This document shows, in pieces, positions 21,708-31,046 of a stretch of DNA of 64,000 nt; positions within the stretch are counted from its first letter, which is position 1, and each line of letters starts with the position of its first letter. Source of the DNA: Tenodera sinensis. Its lineage: Eukaryota; Arthropoda; Insecta; Mantodea; Mantidae. The DNA is taken from positions 315,756,628 to 315,820,627 of the forward strand of contig CM060964.1 of NCBI GenBank assembly GCA_030765045.1, written 5' to 3'. The notes beneath the pieces were generated by a model, which was given only the letters and a program-made list of their open reading frames with translations, was not told the DNA's origin and made no database searches. The position numbers were made by a program, and so were the translations under genes.

Positions 21708-24700
21708 TTACAGCGTAGGGGTGGCTCCGTAAATCCATCTTCTCCAGTCATTCCTATCCCTCATCATTCTCTTCATTTCTTCCATTGTCTTGTTCCTTTT
21801 TCTTCCAATCTTTTCCATTCTGTCCTCAAACATTATCCGGGGTCTTCCTACTCCTCTCCTTCCTTGTACCTTTACTTCTAGCATCTGTTTAACTTTACTA
21901 TCCTCTGCCATTCTAAATGCATGTCCCCACCATTTCAATTGTTTTTGTTCGATTTTCTCCTCCAGTGATCCTTGACCTACTTCTTCTCTGATCCTCTCAT
22001 TTCTTATCCTATCCCTCCTGGTTTTATTTACAGCTTTTCTTAAGTATTTCATTTCACTGGATTGTATTTTACTTATTTGCTTATCTTGCAGTGGAATGCT
22101 TTCTATTCCATATGTAAGCGTAGGGACCAATACCGATTGATATAACTGCATTTTTGTTTTTAGTGCTACTTCTTTCTTTCCAAGGATAGTTTTGTTAAAT
22201 TGGTAATACATCTTATTTGCCTTCCTTTTCCTATTTAGTATTTCTTCATCCCATCGTCCATCACTCGTAAAGATCGTTCCTAAATACTCGTACATATCCA
22301 CCTGTTCTATTTTCTCATTCTTATGTTTAATAGATATTTCCTGTCCAAGTTCTTTTGAAATACACATTACTTTACTTTTCTTAGTATTTATTTCCATTCC
22401 CTTTCTTCCGAGTTCCTCTCCCCATTCTATCATGCATCTCTGTAATTTTTCCTCATTTTCTGCTATTAATATTATGTCGTCTGCATATATCAGTGACTGT
22501 ATTTGAATCAGTCTCATATTCCAATATCCTATTTGTGTTCTTGGTGTCCTCCTTTTACATATTTTTATTATTTCATCCATAAAATTAATGAAAAGTAATG
22601 GGCTGAGGCTATCTCCCTGCTTGATTCCTTTTTCCATATTAAATTCCTTAGATGTTTCTCCTTCTATTCTGACTATCCCCTTTGATCCATCATATACACT
22701 TTGGATTGCTGTAATTAGCTGTTTCGGTACGTTTTTCTTTATCAGAGCTTCCCATAGATGTTTTCTGGGCACCGAATCGAAAGCTGCCTTTAGATCTAAA
22801 AATGCTAGACATATTTGTTTGTTTTTATCCATTAATTTCCCAATCATTGTCCTTAGTGTGAAAATATGATCTTGGGTTTGTCTATTAGGTCTAAAACCTG
22901 CTTGCTCTTCTTCCAGCTCACCTTCTATAATATTTCTTAATTTCCTTTCTAATATTCTTGTATATAATTTATATACAACAGAGGATAAACATATTGCTCT
23001 ATAATTATTACAGTCTTTATTATCTCCTTTTTTGTGTATTGGTATTATAATGTTCTTTTTCCATTCTTCAGGGATGTTATTATTTATCCATATTCTCTTA
23101 AATATTTTTGTTAATATTTTTATCATGCTTGGTCCTCCATATTTTATAAACTCAGGTGCTATTTCGTCAATTCCAGCCGCTTTCCCCACTCTTATTCTCC
23201 TTATTGCCTCTGTTACTTCATCTTCCGTGATTGTATCAGTGCCTTCTTCTTCTTCAATCCTTATCTCATTTTGTTCACTTTGCTCTGTTATTGTATTTCC
23301 AAACTTCTTTCCATAGTATTTCCTCCATTCTTCTAATATATTCTTCCTGCCTATAATTAATTCATTTTCTTCGTTTCTTAGGTTTGTTGCTGGTTTTCCA
23401 TGTATTCCTTTCGATCCTTTAACTATATTCCAAAATTTTTTCTTGTGTTCTATAAAGTTATGTTCAATTTCATTTCCAAAATTTTCCCATGACGTTTGTT
23501 TTGCTTCCCTGACGGCCATTTTACTCTCATTTCGTTTTTGTACATAGTTTGTTCTATCCATTTCCGCTTTAGATATTAAGTATCTTCTCCAGGCTGCTTT
23601 TTTCTCTTTCACTTTTGCTTTTACCTCTTCTGTCCACCAGTTTGTACATTTCTTTTTAAAATTCAATGTCGTTTTTCCACATACCTCTGTTGCAGTTTCT
23701 ATAATTCCAACCTTAAACTTTTGCCACATATCATTTATTTCCATATCGTCTTCTATTTCCCATGTACTCATTTTTCGCTCAATTAGCTCCCTATATTGAT
23801 TTTTATTTTCTGGATCCGATAGCTTCTTTACTTGTATCTTTTCATATCTTTTGGATTTCTCTTTTCTGAATTTCTGTATCCTTGTTATTGCAACCAGTAA
23901 TCTATGATCTGTACCAATTTCAGCACCTCGGATAACCTTTACATCCATAAAGGCATATCGGAGTGCACTTGGGTATATGAAGTAATCTATTATGCTTTTA
24001 CCCTCCCTTCCTTCAGCTTCATATGTAATTTTATGAATAGTTTTATGCTGAAAAAGTGAGTTTCCTATTAGCATTTGGTTCTCTATACAAAATTCAATCA
24101 ATCTCTTTCCATTTTCATTTGTAACCTTTTCTCCTCCATATAATCCCATACATCCATGTGACTTTACCATATTATCTCCCGTCCGTCCATTGAAATCTCC
24201 CATTAATATTACTTGCCTTCCTTCATCATTTTCTTTATCCACGATTCTTTGTAGTTGGACATAAAATGCTTCCTTATCCAAAATATCACAGTCATCCGTG
24301 GGTGCATACACTTGTACCATCGTAATATTTTCTTCTTCTAATTTCATTCTGACACTAACTAACCTAGAGTTTACTGCTTCCCAAGATTCCACTCTTTTTT
24401 CCATTTCTTCGGACAACACTATTCCCACTCCTTCTTTAGCTCTTCTTCCAATATTCACTCCTACATATCTCAGTACATACCCTTTCTCTAACTGTACCAT
24501 TCCATTACCTTTCTTTTTAACTTCACTCAACCCCAATATTTCCAAACTATATTTTTCCATCTCCTCTATTATTTCCACTTCTTTTCCATTTATAGTTTTA
24601 ATGTTCCATGTTCCAATTCGTATATTCCGTGCCCTTGCCAGTCGTCTTCTAAAAAGTCCATTATTTCCGAGGCCACTATTTCTCCTTAGAATCAGTGAGT

Positions 24701-24725
24701 TAAGCCCAATGTGAGTGATTAGCAC
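21708..24725 (-). CDS. RTE endonuclease-reverse transcriptase, intact
   Basis: The 1005-residue protein would nick target DNA and copy its own RNA there (target-primed reverse transcription). Residues ~35-290 are an exonuclease/endonuclease/phosphatase domain: IRIGTWNIKTINGKEVEI, QVYAPTDD, GDFNGRTGD at ~177, IDYFIYPSALR, and GTDHRLLVA for the usual SDH motif. Residues ~530-800 are the RT: IIPIHKKGD, FLDLKAAFDSVPRKHLWEAL, IKQGDSLSPLLF and the catalytic YADD at ~748. The C-terminus has a KWWGHAFRMAEDSKVKQML block and GRRGVGRPRIMFEDR, seen in RTE proteins. The start at 24725 is the first ATG; the true start may be a few codons on. There are no stops or frame shifts. Domain names rest on motif reading. 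Confidence 0.92.
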   Translation of the reverse strand: MLITHIGLNSLILRRNSGLGNNGLFRRRLARARNIRIGTWNIKTINGKEVEIIEEMEKYSLEILGLSEVKKKGNGMVQLEKGYVLRYVGVNIGRRAKEGVGIVLSEEMEKRVESWEAVNSRLVSVRMKLEEENITMVQVYAPTDDCDILDKEAFYVQLQRIVDKENDEGRQVILMGDFNGRTGDNMVKSHGCMGLYGGEKVTNENGKRLIEFCIENQMLIGNSLFQHKTIHKITYEAEGREGKSIIDYFIYPSALRYAFMDVKVIRGAEIGTDHRLLVAITRIQKFRKEKSKRYEKIQVKKLSDPENKNQYRELIERKMSTWEIEDDMEINDMWQKFKVGIIETATEVCGKTTLNFKKKCTNWWTEEVKAKVKEKKAAWRRYLISKAEMDRTNYVQKRNESKMAVREAKQTSWENFGNEIEHNFIEHKKKFWNIVKGSKGIHGKPATNLRNEENELIIGRKNILEEWRKYYGKKFGNTITEQSEQNEIRIEEEEGTDTITEDEVTEAIRRIRVGKAAGIDEIAPEFIKYGGPSMIKILTKIFKRIWINNNIPEEWKKNIIIPIHKKGDNKDCNNYRAICLSSVVYKLYTRILERKLRNIIEGELEEEQAGFRPNRQTQDHIFTLRTMIGKLMDKNKQICLAFLDLKAAFDSVPRKHLWEALIKKNVPKQLITAIQSVYDGSKGIVRIEGETSKEFNMEKGIKQGDSLSPLLFINFMDEIIKICKRRTPRTQIGYWNMRLIQIQSLIYADDIILIAENEEKLQRCMIEWGEELGRKGMEINTKKSKVMCISKELGQEISIKHKNEKIEQVDMYEYLGTIFTSDGRWDEEILNRKRKANKMYYQFNKTILGKKEVALKTKMQLYQSVLVPTLTYGIESIPLQDKQISKIQSSEMKYLRKAVNKTRRDRIRNERIREEVGQGSLEEKIEQKQLKWWGHAFRMAEDSKVKQMLEVKVQGRRGVGRPRIMFEDRMEKIGRKRNKTMEEMKRMMRDRNDWRRWIYGATPTL

Positions 24726-25011
24726 AACGATTGGGCTGTTTTTCTTTCGGGGTTTTCTCCCTTAGCCTTTGGAGATCCCTCTCCCCCGCAAGGCAGCGGT
24801 TTCCCTCAAAGTATACCCCTTGAGAGGCAGGGTGCCACCTCCGCCATCCCCGTCGTACCGATACACATTATCTCCGCCGGGTCCGCCGTTGTGGTCTTCA
24901 CCTTTGGTCCGCCCTGGGTATTTTATTTCCCCAGTACCCATCATATCTGATGAGCTTTCCCCTATCCGCCACCTGGGGAGGCGCCCGATGGGAGCGGCAA
25001 CTCCACACGGG
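24726..25011 (-). other. GC-rich 5' leader of the RTE element
   Basis: This ~286-bp leader is far richer in GC than its surroundings. It includes a possible hairpin GGAG/CTCC near the very 5' end and a second, CGCC...GGCG, then GGATAGGGG. Nested double-pseudoknot ribozymes of the HDV type occur at the 5' ends of several RTE and R2 families, so the leader may contain one; I could not complete such a fold by hand. Confidence 0.45.
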
Positions 25012-25023
25012 ATGACATGACAT

Positions 25024-25366
25024 TTTAATCAAAATTGTTAGAGCTATTTTCAAGAAACTCAACATTTTTGAAAAATCTTCCATCTAAAGGGTAGTTTAGG
25101 GTGGGGCTATTTTCTTCAAAATCTTTGTGTCACATCCTTGAAAGACATTAAACTTAAATACCATGTTGATTTTTAACCTACTTTTCGTTTTTGAGTTATG
25201 CTGTCCACAGACAGACAGACAGACATACACACACACACAGACCTTTTTCTAAAAATGCTTTTTTGGGGTTCAGGGGGTCTCAAAATATATTTATGGTGAA
25301 ATCTTGACATCGAATTTTTGGGTGGAATACAATGCTTCCCCTACTTACCAGTAGAGAAAGTAAAAA
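25024..25366 (+). repeat. Repeat A copy, 3' segment
   Basis: Continues the copy of 18957 and 21223. Landmarks: GTAGTTTAGGGTGGGGCTAT, GTTTTTGAGTTATGCTG, a CAGACAGACAGACA simple tract at 25208-25225 and the end TAGAGAAAGTAAA. Confidence 0.85.
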
Positions 25367-25640
25367 GACAGTTACAGTGTGTTGCCTGCACAGAAAGGAA
25401 TCAGAGATGCAAGTCACCAATGAAACCAAGTGGTCAACAGTAGATCACTGTTGTCAAAAACTGTTGTATCATTACTTTACACACACAATTGGTTAAATAA
25501 ATTGGTCAGTAACTTGTGGGTATATATGAATCTTTTCAAGGCTTAACAATAAGAAATATAACTGATTCGTGCCTCTAAGAGGGGAAGGCACCATGCAGCC
25601 AAATACAGTTAAAGGTGTCTGAAAGAAATAGCTATAGTTG
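25367..25640. other. Non-coding region
   Basis: No gene or assignable repeat seen. Confidence 0.35.
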
Positions 25641-25644
25641 CCGT

Positions 25645-26010
25645 CATGAATGAAGGCAGTTGCACAGAAGATAAATATCCAATGACGTCACAGTCACGTG
25701 TTTTCTAGCCAATCAGGCGTAGTCTGTTTCAGAGCGTGTATGTGAGTACTTGCCTACAATTTAACAGTGAAATTATATAATTCTGAGCAGTAAGTCCATT
25801 CCATTGTGTGATAGTAAGTTCATTAATGGTCCCGAGAACAGCAGAAACAAAAACAACTTTGTGTCATTCACAATCAAGCCAGAGAAATGGTGCATAATGT
25901 AGACAAATACTTTCTGAGAAAAATGGGAAACAGTTGCAATGCAGCACTTCCCCTGTTAGCCCTACCTGTGCATTATATGTCATTTATCGCCATCGTTCCT
26001 GATGGCTACT
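25645..26010 (+). pseudogene. Tc1/IS630-like transposon fragment, second copy
   Basis: Homologous to 13736-14215: CAATGACGTCACAGTCACGTG near 25678, a helix-turn-helix start around 25866-25915 (QARE followed by MVHNVDKYFLRKMG) and GCAATGCAGCACTTCCCC at 25938. Compared with the 14-kb copy it lacks roughly 100 bp between the last two blocks. There is no catalytic domain. Confidence 0.5.
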
Positions 26011-27040
26011 CAGTAGCAGATAAGTGTTTAAGCATTTGTGCATGTACACCATCTAGGCTAGGGGCTGTATCGGTGACTGGATATTTATGCTCCCAATGTA
26101 GATTGAACATTCCAAAGGTTATGTCACTCTTGCGTTATTAATACAGTTGTGCATTATTGAATTTATGAATGTGATACTAGTAATTGCTAAACTTTTAGGA
26201 AAGCATAATTTATAATGTAAATTTACGCTACACTACAACATGTTTAAACAAAATGTGTGTACAATTGTTTCCACGTTTGGCTCGGTAGGTGTGCAATTCT
26301 CTTTAATTTTTAGATACCCGATTTAAAATGGGACTAATGTGCTTTATGCAAGCACATACCTACATCTCAAAAAAATGAATTTGTATAATAATACACTTTC
26401 ACTTCCAACAATTAATTAGTCCAATAAGTTTTAACAAGAATGAGTGCCAAGAACTTGAGTTAGTGAAATTTGCAATACGAAATTTCTGACAAGATTTGTG
26501 CACTTGAGTATGTGCGGAAGATATCAAAACATTTCAAGAAATGTAGGTGGGAAAATTTGACATTGATGTCACACTACAATCGTGGACTAACCATTATTTA
26601 TATGGTAGCTTTAGAAACAAAAAATGAGCTTACTTTTAACAACTAACATTTATTAACAGTAACAAGTATGCAATAACATTGGGATTAATTCGAAATAAGA
26701 GTTTAGAGCAAGTATTCAATACCTGTAGCCAGGGTTCACATCTTTTGTGGCTTCAAAAAAAAAACCAATTGCATGGGATTAAGTAAACATTATGCGTGAT
26801 CTACACCAATATGCGAAGAAAGTAAACACAGTTGGTGCGATGTTGCCACTTCTACCAGAATTAAGAAGGCAATAAATAGTGGGCTTTTTAAACTTAATTT
26901 ACACAAGAACCATTGAAACTACTGAAATATGTCAAAGGAAAAAGTTGTCGTTTATTCAATTCTCTATGAATATAGCCATAAATCAAGAACCTTCATTCAA
27001 TAATAATTCAGCCAGGTATTGATAAAATTTTTTTGATAAA
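26011..27040. other. Non-coding region
   Basis: About 1 kb of AT-rich sequence without open frames, TIRs or simple repeats that I can support. Confidence 0.45.
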
Positions 27041-27044
27041 AATC

Positions 27045-27895
27045 TGATGTTGCACTCACATGACTTTCTCTGCTCTTGCACTAACCATTCTTACAAACTC
27101 TTATTCTTATATCTTCTTTGTGTTAGTTGAGATAAACATTTGCAGAAACTATTTAATTGCTTGTTTTCTTGCACGTGTAATGGGAATATGGGTATACAGT
27201 AGGCTTTGAGCGATAGTAAAATCTTTTGAAGCTTTCAAATTCCGTTCTCTTTGCATGCCTAATATATTAAAAAATGAATAGGGATGTTCCATTTGACAGA
27301 AGTGTAAGTTCTCCAAAACTTATACAAATAACAAGGAATATCTCCGAAATGGTTCACTCTACAAAAAAATTAATTTGGACATAAATTGCATGTTTTAGTG
27401 AGGTCTACAGTTTTTGCAGAGTAAGATTTTATCTATCTCTTATGGTTTACGAGTTATTCAAAAGTCATCCAGAGTAAACAATACTACATAGGCTATAGCC
27501 AGAAAATTCAAAATATACATTTCATTTGTCATACAAATATCTTAAACATGTGGCATTTTAATCAAAATCGTTAAGAGCAATTTTCAAATAAATCAAAGTT
27601 TTCGAAATATTTTCCATGTAAACGTAGTTTAGGGTGGGGCTATTTTCTTCAAAATCTTTGTGTCGCATCCTTGAAAGACATTAAACTTAAATACCAACTT
27701 TGGTATTTAACCGACTTTTCGTTTTTGAGTTATGCTATCCACAGACTGACTGACAGACAGACACAAGGACCTTTTTCTGAAAGTGCTTTGTTTTTTATTC
27801 AGGGGTCTCGTAACATATATTTCCGGTGAAATCTGGACATCGAATTTCTGGGTGGAATATAATACTTCCTCTACTTACCATTAGAGAAAGTAAAA
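27045..27895 (+). repeat. Repeat A, the most complete copy
   Basis: An uninterrupted ~850-bp copy that serves as the reference for the family. It begins AAATCTGATGTTGCACTCAC, has ACTTTCTCTGCT near the left end and TTAGAGAAAGT at the right end (in other copies ACTTTCTCTACT and AGTAGAGAAAGT), a 12-bp inverted pair. There is no ORF of note. The left ~25 bp lie outside the inverted pair but are conserved between copies, so the exact termini are unsettled. It may be a non-autonomous DNA element or a SINE-like retroposon. Confidence 0.8.
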
Positions 27896-28610
27896 ATATT
27901 TTTTTCTTAAAAAGTATAAACTTTTTAGCATTTTGGTATTAGACTTTCTTATTCACAACGTGAGAAACTCATTGTTGAAGTCTGACGGATCACTTCACTT
28001 CCAATCTGTGTTTCATATACAAAACAGAAGCCATGCTATCTTTAACCGGAACATCCAATGTCAAGGTATTTACAACTGTTATAGTGCATAGGAGGGCAAA
28101 ATCTACCATACCGGGCATAAGCTCCTTAAACAAGAACAGGAATAAATGGCCCATCTTAATGAAGCGAGTTTTCCAGTATTCCGCCATCTTTCATGTTTGT
28201 CCAGCAATGCAAACACAATGAGAATAAAGAGGACTTCATTAGCTCTTTACAGTCAACTTATTATATACATTACATTTGGCACAGCAATATCTCAGTCATT
28301 TGATACTTTTAATTACAATTGTTTGCCATTTTTAAAAACTATATTATTTTCCCCTCTTTATTAGACATTTGTTTGTGGAATATGCATGAAACACATTTCT
28401 ATAAATGCTATTTCTTTTGGATTGAGCACCAGAAAAAGATTTAAAATTGTACCATGTTATGTGATGAAAGATGTAACGTTTAATGCCCTGAAATTTCTCT
28501 CTCAAAATATTTACACCAGAGTTTTGCAAGAACTTTCAGTTTATGTACACCTCTTTTGTGAACCAATTCTACTTTTTCTTAATTTATAAAACAATATAAG
28601 AATTTAATAC
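27896..28610. other. Non-coding, intronic or intergenic
   Basis: Nothing assignable. If the exon at 28611-28767 belongs to the same gene as the exon at 2008-2432, this region is intron. Confidence 0.35.
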
Positions 28611-28767
28611 CTGAAAATTTGACTGCTGTCTTACTTCTGATTTATCCACCTGCAAATTTGACTGCTGTCTTATTTCTGATTTATCCATTGGGCTGTCACT
28701 CAAGTTAGCTCCGTTTTTATCACTGAATGAGACAAGGGTGCCAATTGACCCATGTTCTTCACCAAAT
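28611..28767 (-). CDS. Internal exon of an unknown host gene
   Basis: The minus strand shows a textbook exon: acceptor TTTATCTGTTACAG then ATTTGGTG, and donor TTTTCAG then GTATTA. The 157 bp carry one leading base of a split codon and 52 open codons, FGEEHGSIGTLVSFSDKNG followed by ANLSDSPMDKSEIRQQSNLQ and VDKSEVRQQSNFQ. The last 26 residues are a tandem duplication of 13 residues, matching a 39-bp DNA duplication. The composition, polar and Ser/Gln-rich, suggests a disordered region. I do not recognise the protein. The strand is the same as that of the 2008-2432 exon. Confidence 0.65.
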
Positions 28768-28802
28768 CTGTAACAGATAAATTGTTGCTGAAGCAAACAT
28801 TG

Positions 28803-29606
28803 AATAAAAAATCTGATTTGTGCACTATTTATTCACACTTGTACAAACTACTTCACATTAATGGAGAGACATTTGTAGAAATGTTTTTATTACACATTTT
28901 CTTATAGGCATAATTCGAATAGGAGACTTAAGCGATAGTCATATCTTTTTAAGAGCTGGTTGCTACATGAGGGTTTCACATTCTATTCTCTTTCTATGGC
29001 CAGGACATTAAAAAAAAAAAGATGAAGGGCGACTTCCTGTTTCAGAGAAGTATAAGTATTTGAAAATTCAAACAACAAGGAATATCTGGAAAATGGTTAT
29101 CTCCACAAAAAAAGGACACAAATTATGTGCTTTAACGAGATCCACATTTTTGTGTTCTAAGGTTTTGTCTATCTCTTACGGTTTATCGGTGATGCAAATG
29201 TAATCAAGAATTAAGTGGGTTTCAGGGAATATTCAAGACATACACTTCATCTACATTGAAAATATTTTAAACATACGGTATTTTAATAAAAATCATTAAT
29301 CATTTTTGAGAAAATCCAAATTCTGGAACATTTTTCCATATAAATAGTAGTCTGGGTGGGGGAATTTTCTTGAAAATCTTTGTGTTGTATTCTTGGCAGA
29401 TGCTGAACTTATATACCAAGTTTAGCATTAAACACACTTTTCATTGTCGGGTTATGGTTTACACAGACACACCAACCTCTTCCTAAAAATGCAACTTTTT
29501 TTTATTCAGGGAACCTCAGAACGTGTATTTCCAGTGAAATCTTGGTGTCAAATTTTGTGTGGAATGCAATACCTTCTCTGCCTATTAAGTATGTGGTAGA
29601 GGAAGT
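28803..29606 (+). repeat. Repeat A, diverged copy
   Basis: Follows the Repeat A order (AAATCTGATTTGTGCACT, ATTACACATTTTCTTATAGGC, GAAAATGGTTATCTCC, GTAGTCTGGGTGGGGG, TATGTGGTAGAGGAAGTAAA) but with many substitutions, so it is older than the 27-kb copy. Confidence 0.7.
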
Positions 29607-30061
29607 AAAGACACAGAGACATGAATTTATTCAGTCCTTGTTTTATTTCTGAAATTATTTATGTTGCTTGCTTGGAAGTTTAACTAGTTGTTCCCAGCAT
29701 ATAATGGGCTGCTCTGGTGCTAAATTATTTTAATACTCAAGTATATAAATAACAGCATCACATATTGCTAATGTAATTGAAATTTTTACTTTGTGCCAAT
29801 AAATCACATTGGGGAGTTAAGTTTGAGTAATTTTAGTAACTGAAAACAATATTTACATTCCCTTTTTTCTTACAAACATGATTATTTACTAAACCAATTA
29901 CTTCCAATGGCTATTTGACATGGGGTTGTGATCAATTAACATAAACTTCAATAGTTTTTGCATCTTAGTTGCTGAGGTAGTTTAAGACAAGCAAATCCCA
30001 GGAGCTTCTAGAACCAATTTGCTTTGTTTCTCACTCACTGTGAGAGCTGATAATTTCTAGG
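29607..30061. other. Non-coding region
   Basis: No gene or assignable repeat seen. Confidence 0.35.
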
Positions 30062-30076
30062 TGTAAACATGCAGTA

Positions 30077-31031
30077 TGCCAGGGGAAAATTCTTCTCCGT
30101 TTTACTGGAGCAGCAAGAACGACCTCTACTATGGCTCTTCTTGTGGCCACTGGTACCTGGCCAATAGATCTACAGGTTCGCCTATATGGTGCTTACTATT
30201 GGCTAAAGAAAAGCAATCAACAAAAGATAGAAGATATTATAGGAAAACAATGCTATATGAAAAGACAAATAAGAGCTGAGTTAATATCCTTATGGCAGTC
30301 AGAATGGGATAACCTGCAAACTGGGAGACACATCTATATGTTTTACCCTAATATACGAGAAAGGTTACGACTAAAGCACCTAAATCCCTTACAAGCTGCA
30401 TTACACTATATTACGGGCCATGGGCCATATGGCACTTACCTAAAACGTTTTAGTATCATCAACTCTGAAATGTGCACCAGATGCAATACAGAAGATACTC
30501 CTGAGCATGTAATGTTTAACTGTCAGAAATACAGTGAAATAGCACAATCTAACAGGGAAAAGCTCATGTACCTCACTTTATCAGAAATGGTCAGGAATAA
30601 GGAAAATCTAAATACTTTAAATGAGTTAGTGACTCAAATCAGTATAGCAGAAAGATCTTTAAGACAAACTGAACAAGAAAGAAATCTAAGAAATTTTTAT
30701 ACACCTCCAGCGACTGTTGTAGCACCATCCCATCGATCGTTAAGATTGTCAAACCAACTGTAAGCAGAAAGGAGAAGAACGAGGCCAAAACGACAGCCTG
30801 ATGAGACTTGGACAGCCTACCAGAGACTAGGGACAACTTTACAATATCACCAATTTTCCTTATTGTTATTTTAATTTAGGTTAGTAACTTCTGCACATTC
30901 TATTGTGAACAAATTGTAATAAATAAGTTTAAATAAATGAAAATATCCACACACTACGTCCAGATATAAGAAATTAGGTATCTGGACATAGCTGGCAGAT
31001 ATTATTTTATTTTATTTTATTTTATTTTTTT
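30077..31031 (+). mobile_element. 5'-truncated R1-like LINE with 15-bp target duplication
   Basis: TGTAAACATGCAGTA flanks the insertion (30062-30076 and 31032-31046). The element keeps only the ORF2 C-terminus, a ~220-bp 3' UTR and a tail of TTTTA repeats at about 31003-31031. The intact duplication and clean coding end indicate a fairly young insertion. Confidence 0.9.
30095..30763 (+). CDS. R1-like LINE ORF2, C-terminal fragment
   Basis: The open frame (first ATG at 30131) reads LYGAYYWLKKSNQQKIEDII, then WDNLQTGRHIYMFYPNIRER, LQAALHYITGHGPYGTYLKR and MCTRCNTEDTPEHVMFNCQKY. GRxIYxFxPxI, the TGHGPY block and the Cys-Cys-His-Cys knuckle are hallmarks of R1-clade LINE proteins distal to RNase H. 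About 210 residues remain, with no endonuclease or RT, because of 5' truncation during target-primed insertion. It has no function alone. Confidence 0.85.
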   Translation, partial: LRFTGAARTTSTMALLVATGTWPIDLQVRLYGAYYWLKKSNQQKIEDIIGKQCYMKRQIRAELISLWQSEWDNLQTGRHIYMFYPNIRERLRLKHLNPLQAALHYITGHGPYGTYLKRFSIINSEMCTRCNTEDTPEHVMFNCQKYSEIAQSNREKLMYLTLSEMVRNKENLNTLNELVTQISIAERSLRQTEQERNLRNFYTPPATVVAPSHRSLRLSNQL

Positions 31032-31046
31032 TGTAAACATGCAGTA

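Larger units (their letters stand above)
21675..25011 (-). mobile_element. Full-length RTE-type LINE with 12-bp target duplication
   Basis: ATGACATGACAT flanks the element exactly (21663-21674 and 25012-25023). The minus strand starts CCCGTGTGGAG, has a GC-rich leader of ~286 bp, a single intact 1005-codon ORF, and a very short 3' end of repeated GAA triplets. This compact layout, one ORF with an apurinic-type endonuclease and RT and a simple-repeat tail, is typical of RTE elements. The intact ORF and unmutated duplication point to recent insertion. Confidence 0.92.

Noticed and set aside
22588..24714. Several plus-strand frames of 90-140 codons across the RTE.
   Set aside because: They are antisense shadows of the intact 1005-codon RTE gene.
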